The notes under the pieces are model-generated. The model did no database searches, had not been told where the DNA came from, and saw nothing but the letters and a program-made list of their open reading frames with translations. The position numbers and the translations under genes were made by a program. From contig NC_089232.1 of the NCBI RefSeq assembly GCF_963924675.1, positions 49,476,759-49,540,758 on the forward strand: DNA of 64,000 bases, written 5' to 3'. The stretch's first letter is position 1. Each line of letters begins with the position of its first letter. Shown here piece by piece: positions 10,691-20,783 of this stretch. The DNA is from Phocoena phocoena. Its lineage: Eukaryota; Chordata; Mammalia; Artiodactyla; Phocoenidae.

Positions 10691-11440
10691 TACTGTAGAA
10701 AAATCTATTCCAGCTAAAATGTGTGGTGATGGGGCTGATAAAAAGCAAGGCTATCCAGGGAGAATGACTAAGGTGATAAGACTGAAAAAACCGGGAGACT
10801 TATTTGAAAGTCCCTATGATAAGAATCAGATATTTGGTTATCTTTTCTCCTCTCTGACCCTTGTCAGGAGATGGTTGGGTTTATTTCCTAGAAAAATGGA
10901 ACCAGACGGGCTCTGGAGGCAAATATGTTAGGCTTAAAATGGGCAAGGATGATCAGTTGGATTGAAACAAGGGGATGAAGTGAAAGCTCACGGTATAATG
11001 ACTGTGTAGACCCTTCCCCCACTGCTCCAAAAAAACTTCCAGGAAACCAAGCTTACACAATGTAGGTAAGAGAGAAGGGAATCCTTCCCCAGAGAAACTG
11101 AACCACACAAAGGATAAAATATTTGGGCACATCTAGTGATAAACCAGTGACCATAAAACTTTCTTACAAGTGATGTCCACCAAGAACAAGTCCACCATCC
11201 ACACAGAACTTCCAAACCATGTTTTGGTGTTCCTACCTTAAATAGGAATGGATAGACAAAAATCACCAGGCATTTGAGGAAAGCCTTCACTGTGAAGGAG
11301 AGACCAAAACAAACAGATAAAAAGAAAATAGAGATGATTCAGGAAACAGAACAAACCTTTTAAAACATCACATTCACATAACAAGAACAGGATACTATAA
11401 ACAGGAATAATTGGGACGGTGGGGGCAGAGCTCTTTGAAT
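10691..11440. other. Unannotated DNA
   Basis: No supported gene. Small open frames at 10719-10931 and 10988-11290 have no family features. Confidence 0.5.
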
Positions 11441-11687
11441 CTAAAAGCTTTATTTTAGTATTATTTTTGTTTTGCGGTACGTGGGCCTCTCACTGTTGTG
11501 GCCTCTCCTGTTGTGGAGCTCAGGCTCCGGACGCGCAGGTTCAGTGGCCATGGCCATGGCTCAGCGGCCATGCTGCTCCGCGACATGTGGCATCCTCCCG
11601 GACAGGGGCACAAACCCGTGTCCCCTGCATCGGCAGGCGGACTCTCAACTACTGCGCCACTAGGGAAGCCCCTAAAAGCTTTATTTT
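11441..11687 (-). mobile_element. Short CHR-2 type SINE with 16-bp TSD
   Basis: The body is 11457-11671 on the minus strand, with the perfect duplication CTAAAAGCTTTATTTT at 11441-11456 and 11672-11687. Internally GGCCATGGCCATGGCTCAG shows a small local duplication. The 161-codon plus-strand frame at 11419-11904 is a chance frame through the SINE. Confidence 0.95.
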
Positions 11688-11993
11688 TGTCTTAGGTCAG
11701 CTACCTTGGAAGTGTAATCAAATGGGACCTTACAGGGCTTTCCCAGGTCAGATCCCCACCATGTCCTCCACCTGCCTCTTGTCTATAGAAAACTTTAGCC
11801 TTCCAGGCCTTCCCCGAATTCCAAAGAATAAATTTAATCAGAGAGGTGAGAAAATGCACAAAGGAAGGAAAACAGTCAAGCAAGACAAAATAATAATAGT
11901 TTAGCCATCAAATAAAGTCAAGGCCACTTAGCTCCTCCTCAAGGGCTATAGAAAATATTCTGAGCCATGTCCTTTGAGTTGTTTTGCAGATAC
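11688..11993. other. Unannotated DNA
   Basis: No gene or recognised repeat, apart from the tail of a chance frame that runs in from the SINE. Confidence 0.5.
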
Positions 11994-12352
11994 TGAACCC
12001 GCACCAGGTGGAAGAAGTTAACTGGATGCTGCCCACAAGCACGTAGACCCCAGATCAGCTGGAATCAGAAGGTTGATGATTTTGACTCCCGATTACCTGA
12101 TTACTTCACCACCAAACAATCAAAAGAATGCCCACGAGATGATCACGTACCTCACAACACACCTCCATCACCCCATCTTTAGGAACCTTTCCCTGAAAGC
12201 CATCGGGAGATTGGGCCTTTTGAGCACTAGCTGCCCTGGACTCCTTGCTTGGTGCCCTGCAATAAACGTGCGCTTTCCTGCACCACAACCCAGTGTCAGT
12301 AGATTGGCTTTACTGCGGGGAGGCAATCGGACCTAAGTTTGGTTTGGTAACA
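11994..12352 (+). mobile_element. Solo ERV-type LTR, plus strand
   Basis: LTR layout: possible TG start at 11994 (TGAACCCGCACC), TTGATGATTTTGACTCCC, CCCTGAAAGCCATCGGGAG, poly-A signal AATAAA at 12261-12266, then CACCACAACCCAGTGTCAG and an end GGTTTGGTAACA at 12352. No second LTR or internal pol sequence is next to it, so it looks solo. The class (gamma-like ERV1 LTR) is inferred from general appearance; the 5' boundary is uncertain. Confidence 0.6.
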
Positions 12353-12904
12353 GAAGTAGAGCCTGAGATGGGGATTCTTGTTCCAGTGATAGACTGAGGG
12401 AGAGTTTTGGGGAGAGAGGAGAGAACCAGGATAGGTCAGGGCAAGAAACCTACACAAGAATCTGGTCTCAACTGGAAACTTCCTTCAGTCTAGGTGACAG
12501 TGAAAAATGTAGACTACACACTACCCTACCCACTCAATCCCATTTGAACAAGCATCGAGCCTGTTTACTCTCACGACTGTCAGTTACTGTCTGAGTTCTG
12601 AGCCCTGCATAGCCACTCAGAAGAGGCAGCTCCTGGTTAGCCAGGACAGCTCTCTAGAGAATGGGATGCTATGAGTTATCAGTCCACACCCCCAGCAACT
12701 AGGGGATGGCAGCGTGGGCTGGTAAAGAGCGTACTACCCGAATGCAACTTTCTCATTCATTTTCCCCATATAGAGAGTCTAATTTTATCCTTCCCTAGTA
12801 ACTCTTAATAGTCCAACTTCCTTCAAACACACTACGCAAATAATGTTTTTTGAAATGATCTAAGTTATTTAGGCAATTTTGACTTTAGCTTTTGAAAAAT
12901 TTAA
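12353..12904. other. Unannotated DNA
   Basis: No gene. It could include leftover sequence of the neighbouring LTR element, but I see no primer-binding site or gag/pol similarity. Confidence 0.45.
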
Positions 12905-13060
12905 ACAAATAACAGCAAGACTGGCTTGCAATAAACCTCCAACAAGTATATGGCAACTCTTAGGCTAACACCTGGCATCAGCCTCCTTTCACTTCTATTT
13001 TTATAGTTTGGATTATATAACTGAGGAAGTTTCACTTAAATCTTCTTCCACTTTCATTGT
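12905..13060 (+). repeat. Unnamed interspersed repeat, copy A
   Basis: CTGGCATCAGCCTCCT followed by TTCACTTCTATTTTTATA (12972-13005) recurs almost exactly at 29034-29064 plus 29280-29286, where a SINE splits it. Upstream text (CAATAAAC, CTCCAA, ATATGGCAAC) also matches in order. This marks two diverged copies of one repeat family I cannot name. Boundaries are approximate. Confidence 0.55.
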
Positions 13061-13884
13061 ATTAATAGAAGTTCTAGAAAAAATGGTGAAAGGAGAATTA
13101 TCAAAGAAATGATATGAGAAAAATTTCCACAGTGAAAGCCATATAACTCCAGATTAAAAATGCCCACTGAGTGTCCAGTGAAATGAATGAAAAACGACCC
13201 ACACAAAGGCGCATCATGAAATCTTAGAATACTGGGGATAAAGAAAAGGTTCTAAAGTTTTGGGACAGAAATCTAGAGCTATTTTTATAAGCCTTTTGGC
13301 ACTATTTTACTTTTTTAAACTACAAGTCATAACAGTAATAACACAATATACAGGTTCCTGAAAGACCTTACATTCCACAAAATTGATCACTAAAAATAAT
13401 AGGGCTCATGAAGAAAAATATGGTTGGGGAAGACAGCTCAAAAATTAGGCAGATTTGTTCATCGAAGCACCAAAAAAAACCTCAGTAAAATCCTAATAAC
13501 ACCCACACATATTTTGCAAGTTAGTGTGGGGAAATAGGACAGCAGAGTGTGAAATTAGCAAAATGTCCAACTAAAAGCTATATCCAGAGTGTCTATTCAA
13601 AAAGTAGTAGGCCAGGCCAAGCCATGGCAGAGATGATGTGATGACGCATCTTTAAATCTTTTTATTATGTAATACATAAGGGCACAGAATTTTGGTGAAA
13701 AAAAGACTCTCATAGATTTTGGTCCAATGCCCCAGTCTGGCGAGCACTTGGTGTCGTAAAAGTGTAGAAGCAGGTCCACTGAGTGACACCAGGTGACATC
13801 ACACACACTCATTTAGAACAGGGGATCCTAATCCCCTTCCTCTTTATATGTCTAAAACCATTTCTTTTAAATGAGGGTCTATGT
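13061..13884. other. Unannotated DNA
   Basis: AT-rich non-coding sequence; no supported feature. Confidence 0.5.
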
Positions 13885-13974
13885 TAAGTGAATATAGAAA
13901 TAGTAAGAGGACAGAAGCCTGGGTTTCAGCCCAAGCTTTGCCACCAACTAGCTATGTTCTCATTCTCTAGACAG
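13885..13974 (+). mobile_element. MIR fragment
   Basis: GAAGCCTGGGTTTCAGCCC, then CTTTGCCACCAACTAGCTAT is the MIR 5' half ('gcctgggttcgaatcccggctctgccacttactagctgt'). Confidence 0.75.
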
Positions 13975-14205
13975 TGTTCCTCAACCAGGGGTAATTCCCA
14001 CCCCCAACACACCTAGGGGATTTTTTATGGTTACAGCTGGTGGGGCGGGAGGAAGTGGGTAGGGGGAGATGGAGGGGTACTACTGCTACTTAGTGGGAAA
14101 ACAGCAGGGATCCCACAGTACAAGGGACAGCCCCTCCCAACAAAGAATCATCCTCCCAACCCCTGCAAAGTATCAGGACTGCAGAAGTTGAAAAACTCTG
14201 TGCCA
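13975..14205 (+). mobile_element. hAT-type MITE, plus strand
   Basis: TTCCTCAACCAGGGGTAATT, CTACTTAGTGGG, CAGGGATCCCACAGTACAAG, CAACAAAGAATCATC and a closing GTTGAAAAACTCTG follow a common hAT-Charlie-class MITE. It is the same family as 4740-4960 in opposite orientation. A G-rich stretch at 14041-14078 has several G-runs and could form a quadruplex. Confidence 0.7.
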
Positions 14206-14861
14206 GGATAATAAAATGCTGTCCTTATTTCCATAACCAGATCCCAGATCCAGGAGAAGGGCTAGAAATCACAGGGAAGCTCTTCCTTAAAATTGAAGTC
14301 TTTCACAAGTGGGTTGGGATGGCTGATAACAGTAAGCTTTCTTCCCCTGGAAATTTTCAAACACAAGCTGAATGATGACACTGCTGGGCTCTTTGGAGGC
14401 CACCTCCACCTTGGAAGCGTTTAAAGTAAAATACTTAGGGTTCCTTCCAACACGGAACCCTTAGGAAAGACAGACAAGATGGGAAGCCCTGAAAGGTGAA
14501 TCGAGTAACATGCAATAAAGTTCTGACAGAACTCACAGATCCACTAGCACATAAATACTAGAAAACACTGTCCCCAGGTAAAAACATAGACGTCCATAGG
14601 ATTGTGAGATTGTTTTCGTTTTTCCTTGGGACAGCATGATTCCTACCCCCATCTTATATCAACTGTGCACAGTCCTCACCCCAGTACAAAATATTTTTTT
14701 CACTCAGGGTCTTTAATTAAATAAGTTTAGAAAGTATAGAAATTGGAAAAAAGGAATAAAACAAAAAGGACAGGGGAATATAATTTTTTTTAAGTTCCTT
14801 TGATTAAGACTGTAAATGGTGACTATAGCCCTCTCCTGGGAAATACTGAAAGAGAAAGGGG
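14206..14861. other. Unannotated DNA
   Basis: No gene; no repeat recognised. Confidence 0.5.
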
Positions 14862-15052
14862 AAAGATAACTTTCATGGGGCTTCCCTGGTGGCGCAGTGG
14901 TTGAGAGTCCGCCTGCCGATGCAGGGGACACAGGTTTGTGCCCCGGTCCGGGAAGATCCCGCATGCCGCAGAGCAGCTGGGCCCATGAGCCATGGCCAAT
15001 GAGCCTGCGCTCCACAACGGGACAGGCCACAACAGTGAGAGGCCCGTGTACC

Positions 15053-15086
<34 letters not shown>

Positions 15087-15098
15087 TAACTTTCATGG
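14862..15098 (+). mobile_element. Short CHR-2 type SINE, long pure A-tail, 17-bp TSD
   Basis: The body is 14879-15081, with the perfect 17-bp duplication AAAGATAACTTTCATGG at 14862-14878 and 15082-15098. The tail is an uninterrupted run of about 28 A. A perfect duplication plus a pure A-tail suggests a comparatively recent insertion. The body is slightly shortened between GAGCCATGGCC and CCTGCGCTCC. Confidence 0.97.
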
Positions 15099-15403
15099 TT
15101 CAGATCAGGGGTTCAATCTTACCAGCGGCTTTGATGTTTTTTTAGTTTTTTCTTAGATGTGAAAGATCTCTTGGGAAGGGAGCAAGACCAAAAATGGGGA
15201 GCAGATATTAACCGGTAGCATTTAAGATTTTAAGCTGAGTAATCCTGTGTCTTAGGGGTATTGGGGCGTATTTAAGATTGCCAATTTTATGGTCTTAATA
15301 AGTGTTAGCTCATGTTTATTTCATTATAGATTTAAAAAAATATTTTGATACTTTCTAATGTTCTGGCTTGGATACATGCTTAAGCTATTAGTATAGAATA
15401 TTG

Positions 15404-15405
<2 letters not shown>
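15099..15405. other. Unannotated DNA
   Basis: No feature seen between the SINE and the microsatellite. Confidence 0.5.

Positions 15406-15465
<60 letters not shown>
15406..15465. repeat. (TG)n microsatellite
   Basis: About 30 uninterrupted GT dinucleotides followed by imperfect TTTGTCTGTGTCTGTG. Pure tracts of this length are usually length-polymorphic, and alternating purine-pyrimidine can adopt Z-DNA. Confidence 0.98.
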
Positions 15466-15468
<3 letters not shown>

Positions 15469-15877
15469 TCTGTGTCTGTGTTGCCTGACAGTGGTTATCA
15501 AGAAATGATTCCATGTCCCTCAGTGAAGTTAGCTGTGCTAACAGATACTACCTGCTAGGTTCAGGGACAGCTTTTCCTGATACTTAATAACAATTTCTTT
15601 TCATTTAACATTTTTAATGAAAAATAATGTAGGAGTTAAAATTGGGAGAAGAGTACATTTGTACCATAATTGGCTTCAAACCTACCAATTAAACATCATG
15701 TGAATTAAAGTTTTATGTGTTTTTAATTGTCCTTTCAATAAGTGAAGAGTACAGCTTGTCTGTTAACTATACAATAAATTATTTAACTATTGGATTTAGT
15801 CCTGAATTTCATAGATGTTAATTACCTGGAGAGGAAGCAGAGAGATGACAAAGGAGGACCCTCAGGAAAGTATGATC
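15466..15877. other. Unannotated AT-rich DNA
   Basis: No gene or recognised repeat. Confidence 0.5.
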
Positions 15878-16121
15878 AAGAGGAGGCTATGGGGGCTTCC
15901 CTGGTGGTGCAGTGGTTGGGGGTCCACCTGCTGATGCAGGGGACACGGGTTCGTGCCCTGGTCTGGGAAGATCCCACATGCGCGGCGCGGCTGGGCCCGT
16001 GAGCCGTGGCCGCTGAGCCTGCGTGTCCGGAGCCTGTGCTCCGCGACAGGAGAGGCCACAACAGTGAGAGGCCCGCGTACCACAAAAAAACAAAAAAAAA
16101 AAAAAAAAAGAGGAGGCTATG
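15878..16121 (+). mobile_element. Short CHR-2 type SINE with 14-bp TSD
   Basis: The body is 15892-16107 and the duplication AAGAGGAGGCTATG lies at 15878-15891 and 16108-16121. The head, CCGGAGCCTGTGCTCCGCGA region and poly-A tail (with one C) are intact. Open frames of 62-91 codons on both strands are shadows. Confidence 0.96.
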
Positions 16122-17854
16122 TCTGTCCTTCTCCTCAGTGAGAGAAGACATCTAATCACACGATGGTACTTGTGTAATTATAAAGTAATCAAAGTTGTGA
16201 TTAGGACTGACCATAGAATGGACATTAACAAGTCTCTCTAAAAAATAACTCAAGTTTCAGGCCATAGATTGTAGGCTGCTGTACTGAAATAGGATCCAGT
16301 TGTGTACCAATTCAAAATATTTCCTTAGCAATGGTTCAAATTTGACTGAAAATAAGAAAGTAGGTTGCCTAGTTTTCATATTGCTAAATAAAATCCCTCT
16401 TTGGAATGCATCCCAAGCCTGCTGGTGATTTGCAAAGTGCAGACGAAATAACAAGAGAAGAGGACGTTAACCAGCTTCTTCCCAAGACCTGAGAAGCACA
16501 AAGACAATTTGTAATTATTCATCCATCCAACCTACCTCCCATTTACTGAGCATCTCTTAATTCGAGGCACTGAGCCAGGCACTGGCTGCACATGGTTGTG
16601 AGTAAGATGTTACCTTGGCTGGTTGAAGGTGGAGGCCACAGCTACAATTAGTTCTACCCTAAGCAAATGCTCACCTCACATTCACTTCACTCAAAGGGCA
16701 TCTTCTCAGGACTCACTCTGGAAGAAAAACTAAAGGAGAATATGGATCTTGTAAGTTGTATCCAAGCACCCTTTATTTTTAAATCCTAGGTGTTATTTTT
16801 GATGTGATATTCATTTCACTGTGCTTGGAAAGAAGACCTTGTAATTCTTTAGACAAGCCTGTCAGCTGCAGCTTTATTATGAAACCACAGTGAATCCCAT
16901 ATACACTATCATTAAAGCGTACTGTGAAATGATTTAGTGGCAGGTCTTGAAAGACAAGGGGAAGACATTGGCAGAAAAGGAGTGATGATGATGTGTGACT
17001 TGGTGATCCCCGAACTGTTAAACTAGATAATAAGACCAGTACAGTCCCCTTGATAAACTCAATTCCCTGAGTCTCCTGCTGGCTGCATTCGTTATATCAG
17101 CTGGGGACATTGCTTTAATGACACCTGCAAGGCTTAATACTCTGTAGATTAGAAACCACGCCGTACCTATGGGACTGTCCACACCTCGCCAGAATAGACA
17201 GAGCTTTCAGAAATCAGGAGAGATGTCAACTGGGCCTGGTGCTGAGGAGGGGCACAGAAACACCAACAGAGGCGCATCTCCCATCATCATTTCTCATTTT
17301 CCCATCTGCCTCTCAGCATTGGAATAATTGATTAGAGATAGAAGAAATCTGGGGCAGCTGCTGAAAGAAAAATCAGGCCTTGCTTAATAAGGCTGATGGG
17401 CTCCTGGTTGAAAGAAGTAGCCCCAGTAGAATTAATAGCTCAAGTCTTGTTTACTAGTCCTTTTACTGCAATGAGTCCTATCATCATCTATTGTTTCTAT
17501 ACTACTGTACCCTTTCTGCTCTGATATTTGATATTTCTCTGAATGAGTTGACCTCCATGCTCTGGCTTTTTTTCTTCCATTTAGCCTTCTTAAATAGGCT
17601 TGGTCTCCCATTTCATCTGGATCTGATTTTCCCCCATATATTTATACACATTTCTTTCTGAATTTTTAAAAATCACTTATCCATCATCTGCCTACCACAC
17701 TGTTTCCTTTCTTCCTTTTACTTCCATAGAGTTTCAACAAGACATATTAGTGAGGGTGTCTAGTATTGTGCTTGGCCGTATTTAGAGTCACTCTCTGGAA
17801 GCTTCTTCCTTCCTCTCCTACCCCTAGCCTATATTAGTGGGTCTTCTCTCTCCA
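16122..17854. other. Unannotated DNA, possible MIR/L2 trace
   Basis: At 16520-16600 CCATTTACTGAGCATCTC and CACTGAGCCAGGCACTGG resemble the minus-strand end of a MIR or L2, weakly. The remainder shows no recognised repeat or exon. Part could be conserved non-coding DNA, which cannot be judged from one genome. Confidence 0.4.
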
Positions 17855-18056
17855 GACGAGAGTTGACAATGGTCCATGCCCTGTGGACCAAATCTGGCCC
17901 ACCACCCCTTGTTATAAATGAAGTGGTACTGGCACACAGTCATGCCCATTTGCTTATGCTTTGTCTACGGCTGCTTCCATGCTATGACCGAGTTGCATGC
18001 TTATATCAGGGATCGTAGGGCCCTCAGAAAAAGTTTGTGGACCTCTGCTCTAGACA
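17855..18056 (+). mobile_element. hAT-type MITE of a second family
   Basis: GTTGACAATGGTCCATGCCC, ACCAAATCTGGCCCACC, ACACAGTCATGCCCATTTGC, GTCTACGGCTGCTTCCATGC and GAAAAAGTTTGTGGACCTCT follow a widespread mammalian hAT MITE ('gtcggcaaactacggccc...aaaagtttgccgacccctg'). The terminal inverted repeat traces are ACGAGAGTTGACA and TTGTGGACCTCTG. The 62-codon frame inside is chance. Confidence 0.75.
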
Positions 18057-18299
18057 AAGTCTTTTTAGAAGTTCCATTCCTTTCTGCATTAGGCTGCTCT
18101 TCTTAGTTAGGCAAAGATCACAAGGTTAGGAAACTCAGTCAGAAATAATATCAAACTAAAGATGCCAGTTGGTTTCATTTAACTTTATAGAAGGATGGTC
18201 TCCATTCTCAGATAATTAAAGTCCCTATTATCTCCCAAATGTAACAATACATTTTTTTCTGCCTTTACCATATCCTAAAATTAAAAGTTGCTTTTCTAT
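18057..18299. other. Unannotated DNA
   Basis: No supported feature. Confidence 0.5.
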
Positions 18300-18480
18300 T
18301 CATTTATTAAACCAAGCTCAAGTGCCCCCATTTCCATTAGAACTTTCTGATTGCTTCTGATTGTTTAGAACATTTCCCCCCTTTTAAGACACAGCCTTCC
18401 GCATCGCACCAGCTCACCTGTCTCTGCTTCCCTTCTCCTGACTGCCTCATCCATTAGCCTTCCTGCCTCTTGTGATTTAT
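18300..18480 (+). mobile_element. L2-like fragment
   Basis: AAGCTCAAGTGCCCCCATTT and later C/T-rich text recall the L2 3'UTR segment ('tcaaatgtcacctcctc...'). Diverged; weak support. Confidence 0.35.
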
Positions 18481-19307
18481 GGTTTAGCAATATAGTTTTT
18501 TATTGCTTGAGAATGACTTTGTAGGTTTCTTTTCACTCTGAGTGCATTTTCCAATGAAACACACATAGTGCTTCACCTAAGATGGATTCTGGAAAATAAA
18601 AATGTCTCCATCTCCTTCCATGAATGAATATCCTATTCTAGTCTTTCCTAGTATCCCTGAGATTTCTATATTGCCCATTGGTTCAGAAATAGCATCTCCA
18701 ATAGATGAAAATGAAGAGATAATACAGACTGGGGAACTACATAGTATTTTGTTTACTTGAAATAGTTTACAAAATTTAAAAATTGTAAGCATTTGATTAA
18801 AATCTGTATTCCCAGTTTCTCTCGAAAAATCAGAAAATCTAGCACCACCAAAATTTCCATGTCACTTCAACCAGCTGGAGCTCCACAACCCTGCCGCCTT
18901 TGAAGAGTCATGTGCTTTCTGATCTCCAGTTCACCATAGTTCTCACGCTCCTCTTAGCCTGTGCTGGGCCAGCTTCATCACTGTGTTGCCTACTCATTCC
19001 CCATAGGCATTTAATTTGTGATTCCTGATCTAAACCAAATATCCAAGGGACATGAACATTTGACTGAAGAGCTACACACAGGTGGTTAACAGTAATAGCT
19101 TAATATAACTGGAAATGGAGGTAATATAATGGAGGAAATGGCAAATGCATGGAATTATATTCCAGATATATCATTTTACAGCCTGTATTGCTAAAATACT
19201 AACAAAGAAAAAACAAACAAACAAACTAACCTTGGAGCTTTGATAGTCTGTGGGTAACCAAGACCAAGCTAAGCCCTAGATTAGGTAAGTACATAGTGAA
19301 GTGGGTG
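18481..19307. other. Unannotated DNA
   Basis: No gene or repeat recognised. The minus-strand frame at 18577-18792 has no family signal. Confidence 0.5.
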
Positions 19308-19697
19308 TTATGGCCTGAATTGTTTTCCCTCAAAATTCATATGCTGGAACCCTATGCCCCAGTATCTCAGAATGTGACTGTGTTTGGAGACAGGGCCTTT
19401 AAAGAGGTGATTAAGTTAAATGAGGCTGTTAGAAGGGGCCCTAATCCAATCTGACTGGCGACTCGTAAGAGAAGAAAATCTGGACACACAAAAGGACACC
19501 AGGGGCATGCGTACACTGGGGGACTACCACACGAAGAGGCAGCAAGAGGGTGACTGTCTGCAAACCAAGGAGAGAAACCTCAAAAGAAACCAAACATGCC
19601 AACATCTTGATCCAGAACTGTGAGAAAATACATTTCTGTTGTTTATGCCATCTGATCTGTGGTATTTTGTTATGGCAGCCCTAGCAAATAAATACAG
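19308..19697 (+). mobile_element. MaLR LTR (MLT1/MST type), full length
   Basis: Begins TGTTATGGCCTGAATTG, continues TTCATATGCTGGAACCC, CAGAATGTGACTGTGTTTGG, CTAATCCAATCTGACTGG, and ends TTGTTATGGCAGCCCTAGC AAATAAATACAG. This is the canonical order of a MaLR (ERVL-MaLR) LTR from start to end. No internal region follows, so it is solo. The subfamily cannot be fixed by eye. Confidence 0.9.
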
Positions 19698-20412
19698 CGG
19701 GGTGCCTACAATAGTCTCCTCCTTGGCCTTATACAATATTTTTCTCTCACTCTCCTATAACTGAAAAGTCCCATGGTCACTTGTCTCCTCTCACACTCAT
19801 GGAAGACATTCTCACAGCCTATGATACATTCCCCTCTCCACACTGTTCACCAAAGCAGGCCTACCTGCACATTTTTGCAAGGTCATGATTGCCAAGATGC
19901 CACAGCTACCCAATATGATTTATCTCTGGGAGACAGAGAATGGAGACTGAGGGAATGTAACAAGCAGCTATTGATTCTTGCAAGTTTAACCCAGAAATAC
20001 ACAGCAAAACAAGGTCCATCAATTATTTCATTGCTACTTCTGAGTTACTTTTTCTGTTGATGCTCCTAAAATATCACGTATCTTTAACTTTGTAATACTT
20101 TCTTGTCCAGAAGAACCAATTGTTGACGACCCCTTTCTTAGCAATCATAACTCTACCTTTTAATTAGTTTTTGTCAATATTTATTGATTAAAATAATTTA
20201 AATATTTATTAGAAGTTTTACATTTTAATTTACTCACAGTTGCCAATATTTTCCTTAAACATTTGTGCTTCCGCGTCTTGTTTCAGAAAAACTTACTATG
20301 GCTGATTCTGTTGGGGGCCTCCAATATCCATTCTACCTTTCTGCCTTAGTAACAGAATTCCAGTTTTTAGCCGGACATATTGCCGTTCAGCGAAAAGACT
20401 ACGATTCCCAGT
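19698..20412. other. Unannotated AT-rich DNA
   Basis: No supported gene; small open frames are unsupported. Confidence 0.5.
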
Positions 20413-20783
20413 CCTTTTTAAAAAATTTTTTAATATATTTTTATTGGCATATAACTGCTTCACAATACTGCACTAGCCTCTGTCCCACAGCAAAGTGAAT
20501 CAGCCATATGCATACATACATCCCCATATCCCCTTCCTCTTGAGTTTCCCTCCCACCCTCCCTATCCCACCACTCTAGTTCATCGCAAAGCTCCGAGCTG
20601 ATCACCCTGTGCTATGCTGCTGCTTCCCACTAGCTAACTATTTTACATTTGGTAGTGTATATATGTCAATGCTACTCTCACTTCGCCCAGCTTCCCCCTC
20701 CCTTCTGTGTCCTCAAGTCCATTCTATATGTCTACGTCTTTATTCCTGCCCTGCCACTGGGTTCATCAGTACATTTTTTTTTT

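Noticed and set aside
11419..11904. 161-codon plus-strand open frame
   Set aside because: Runs through a reversed SINE with a target-site duplication and into non-coding DNA; no domain.
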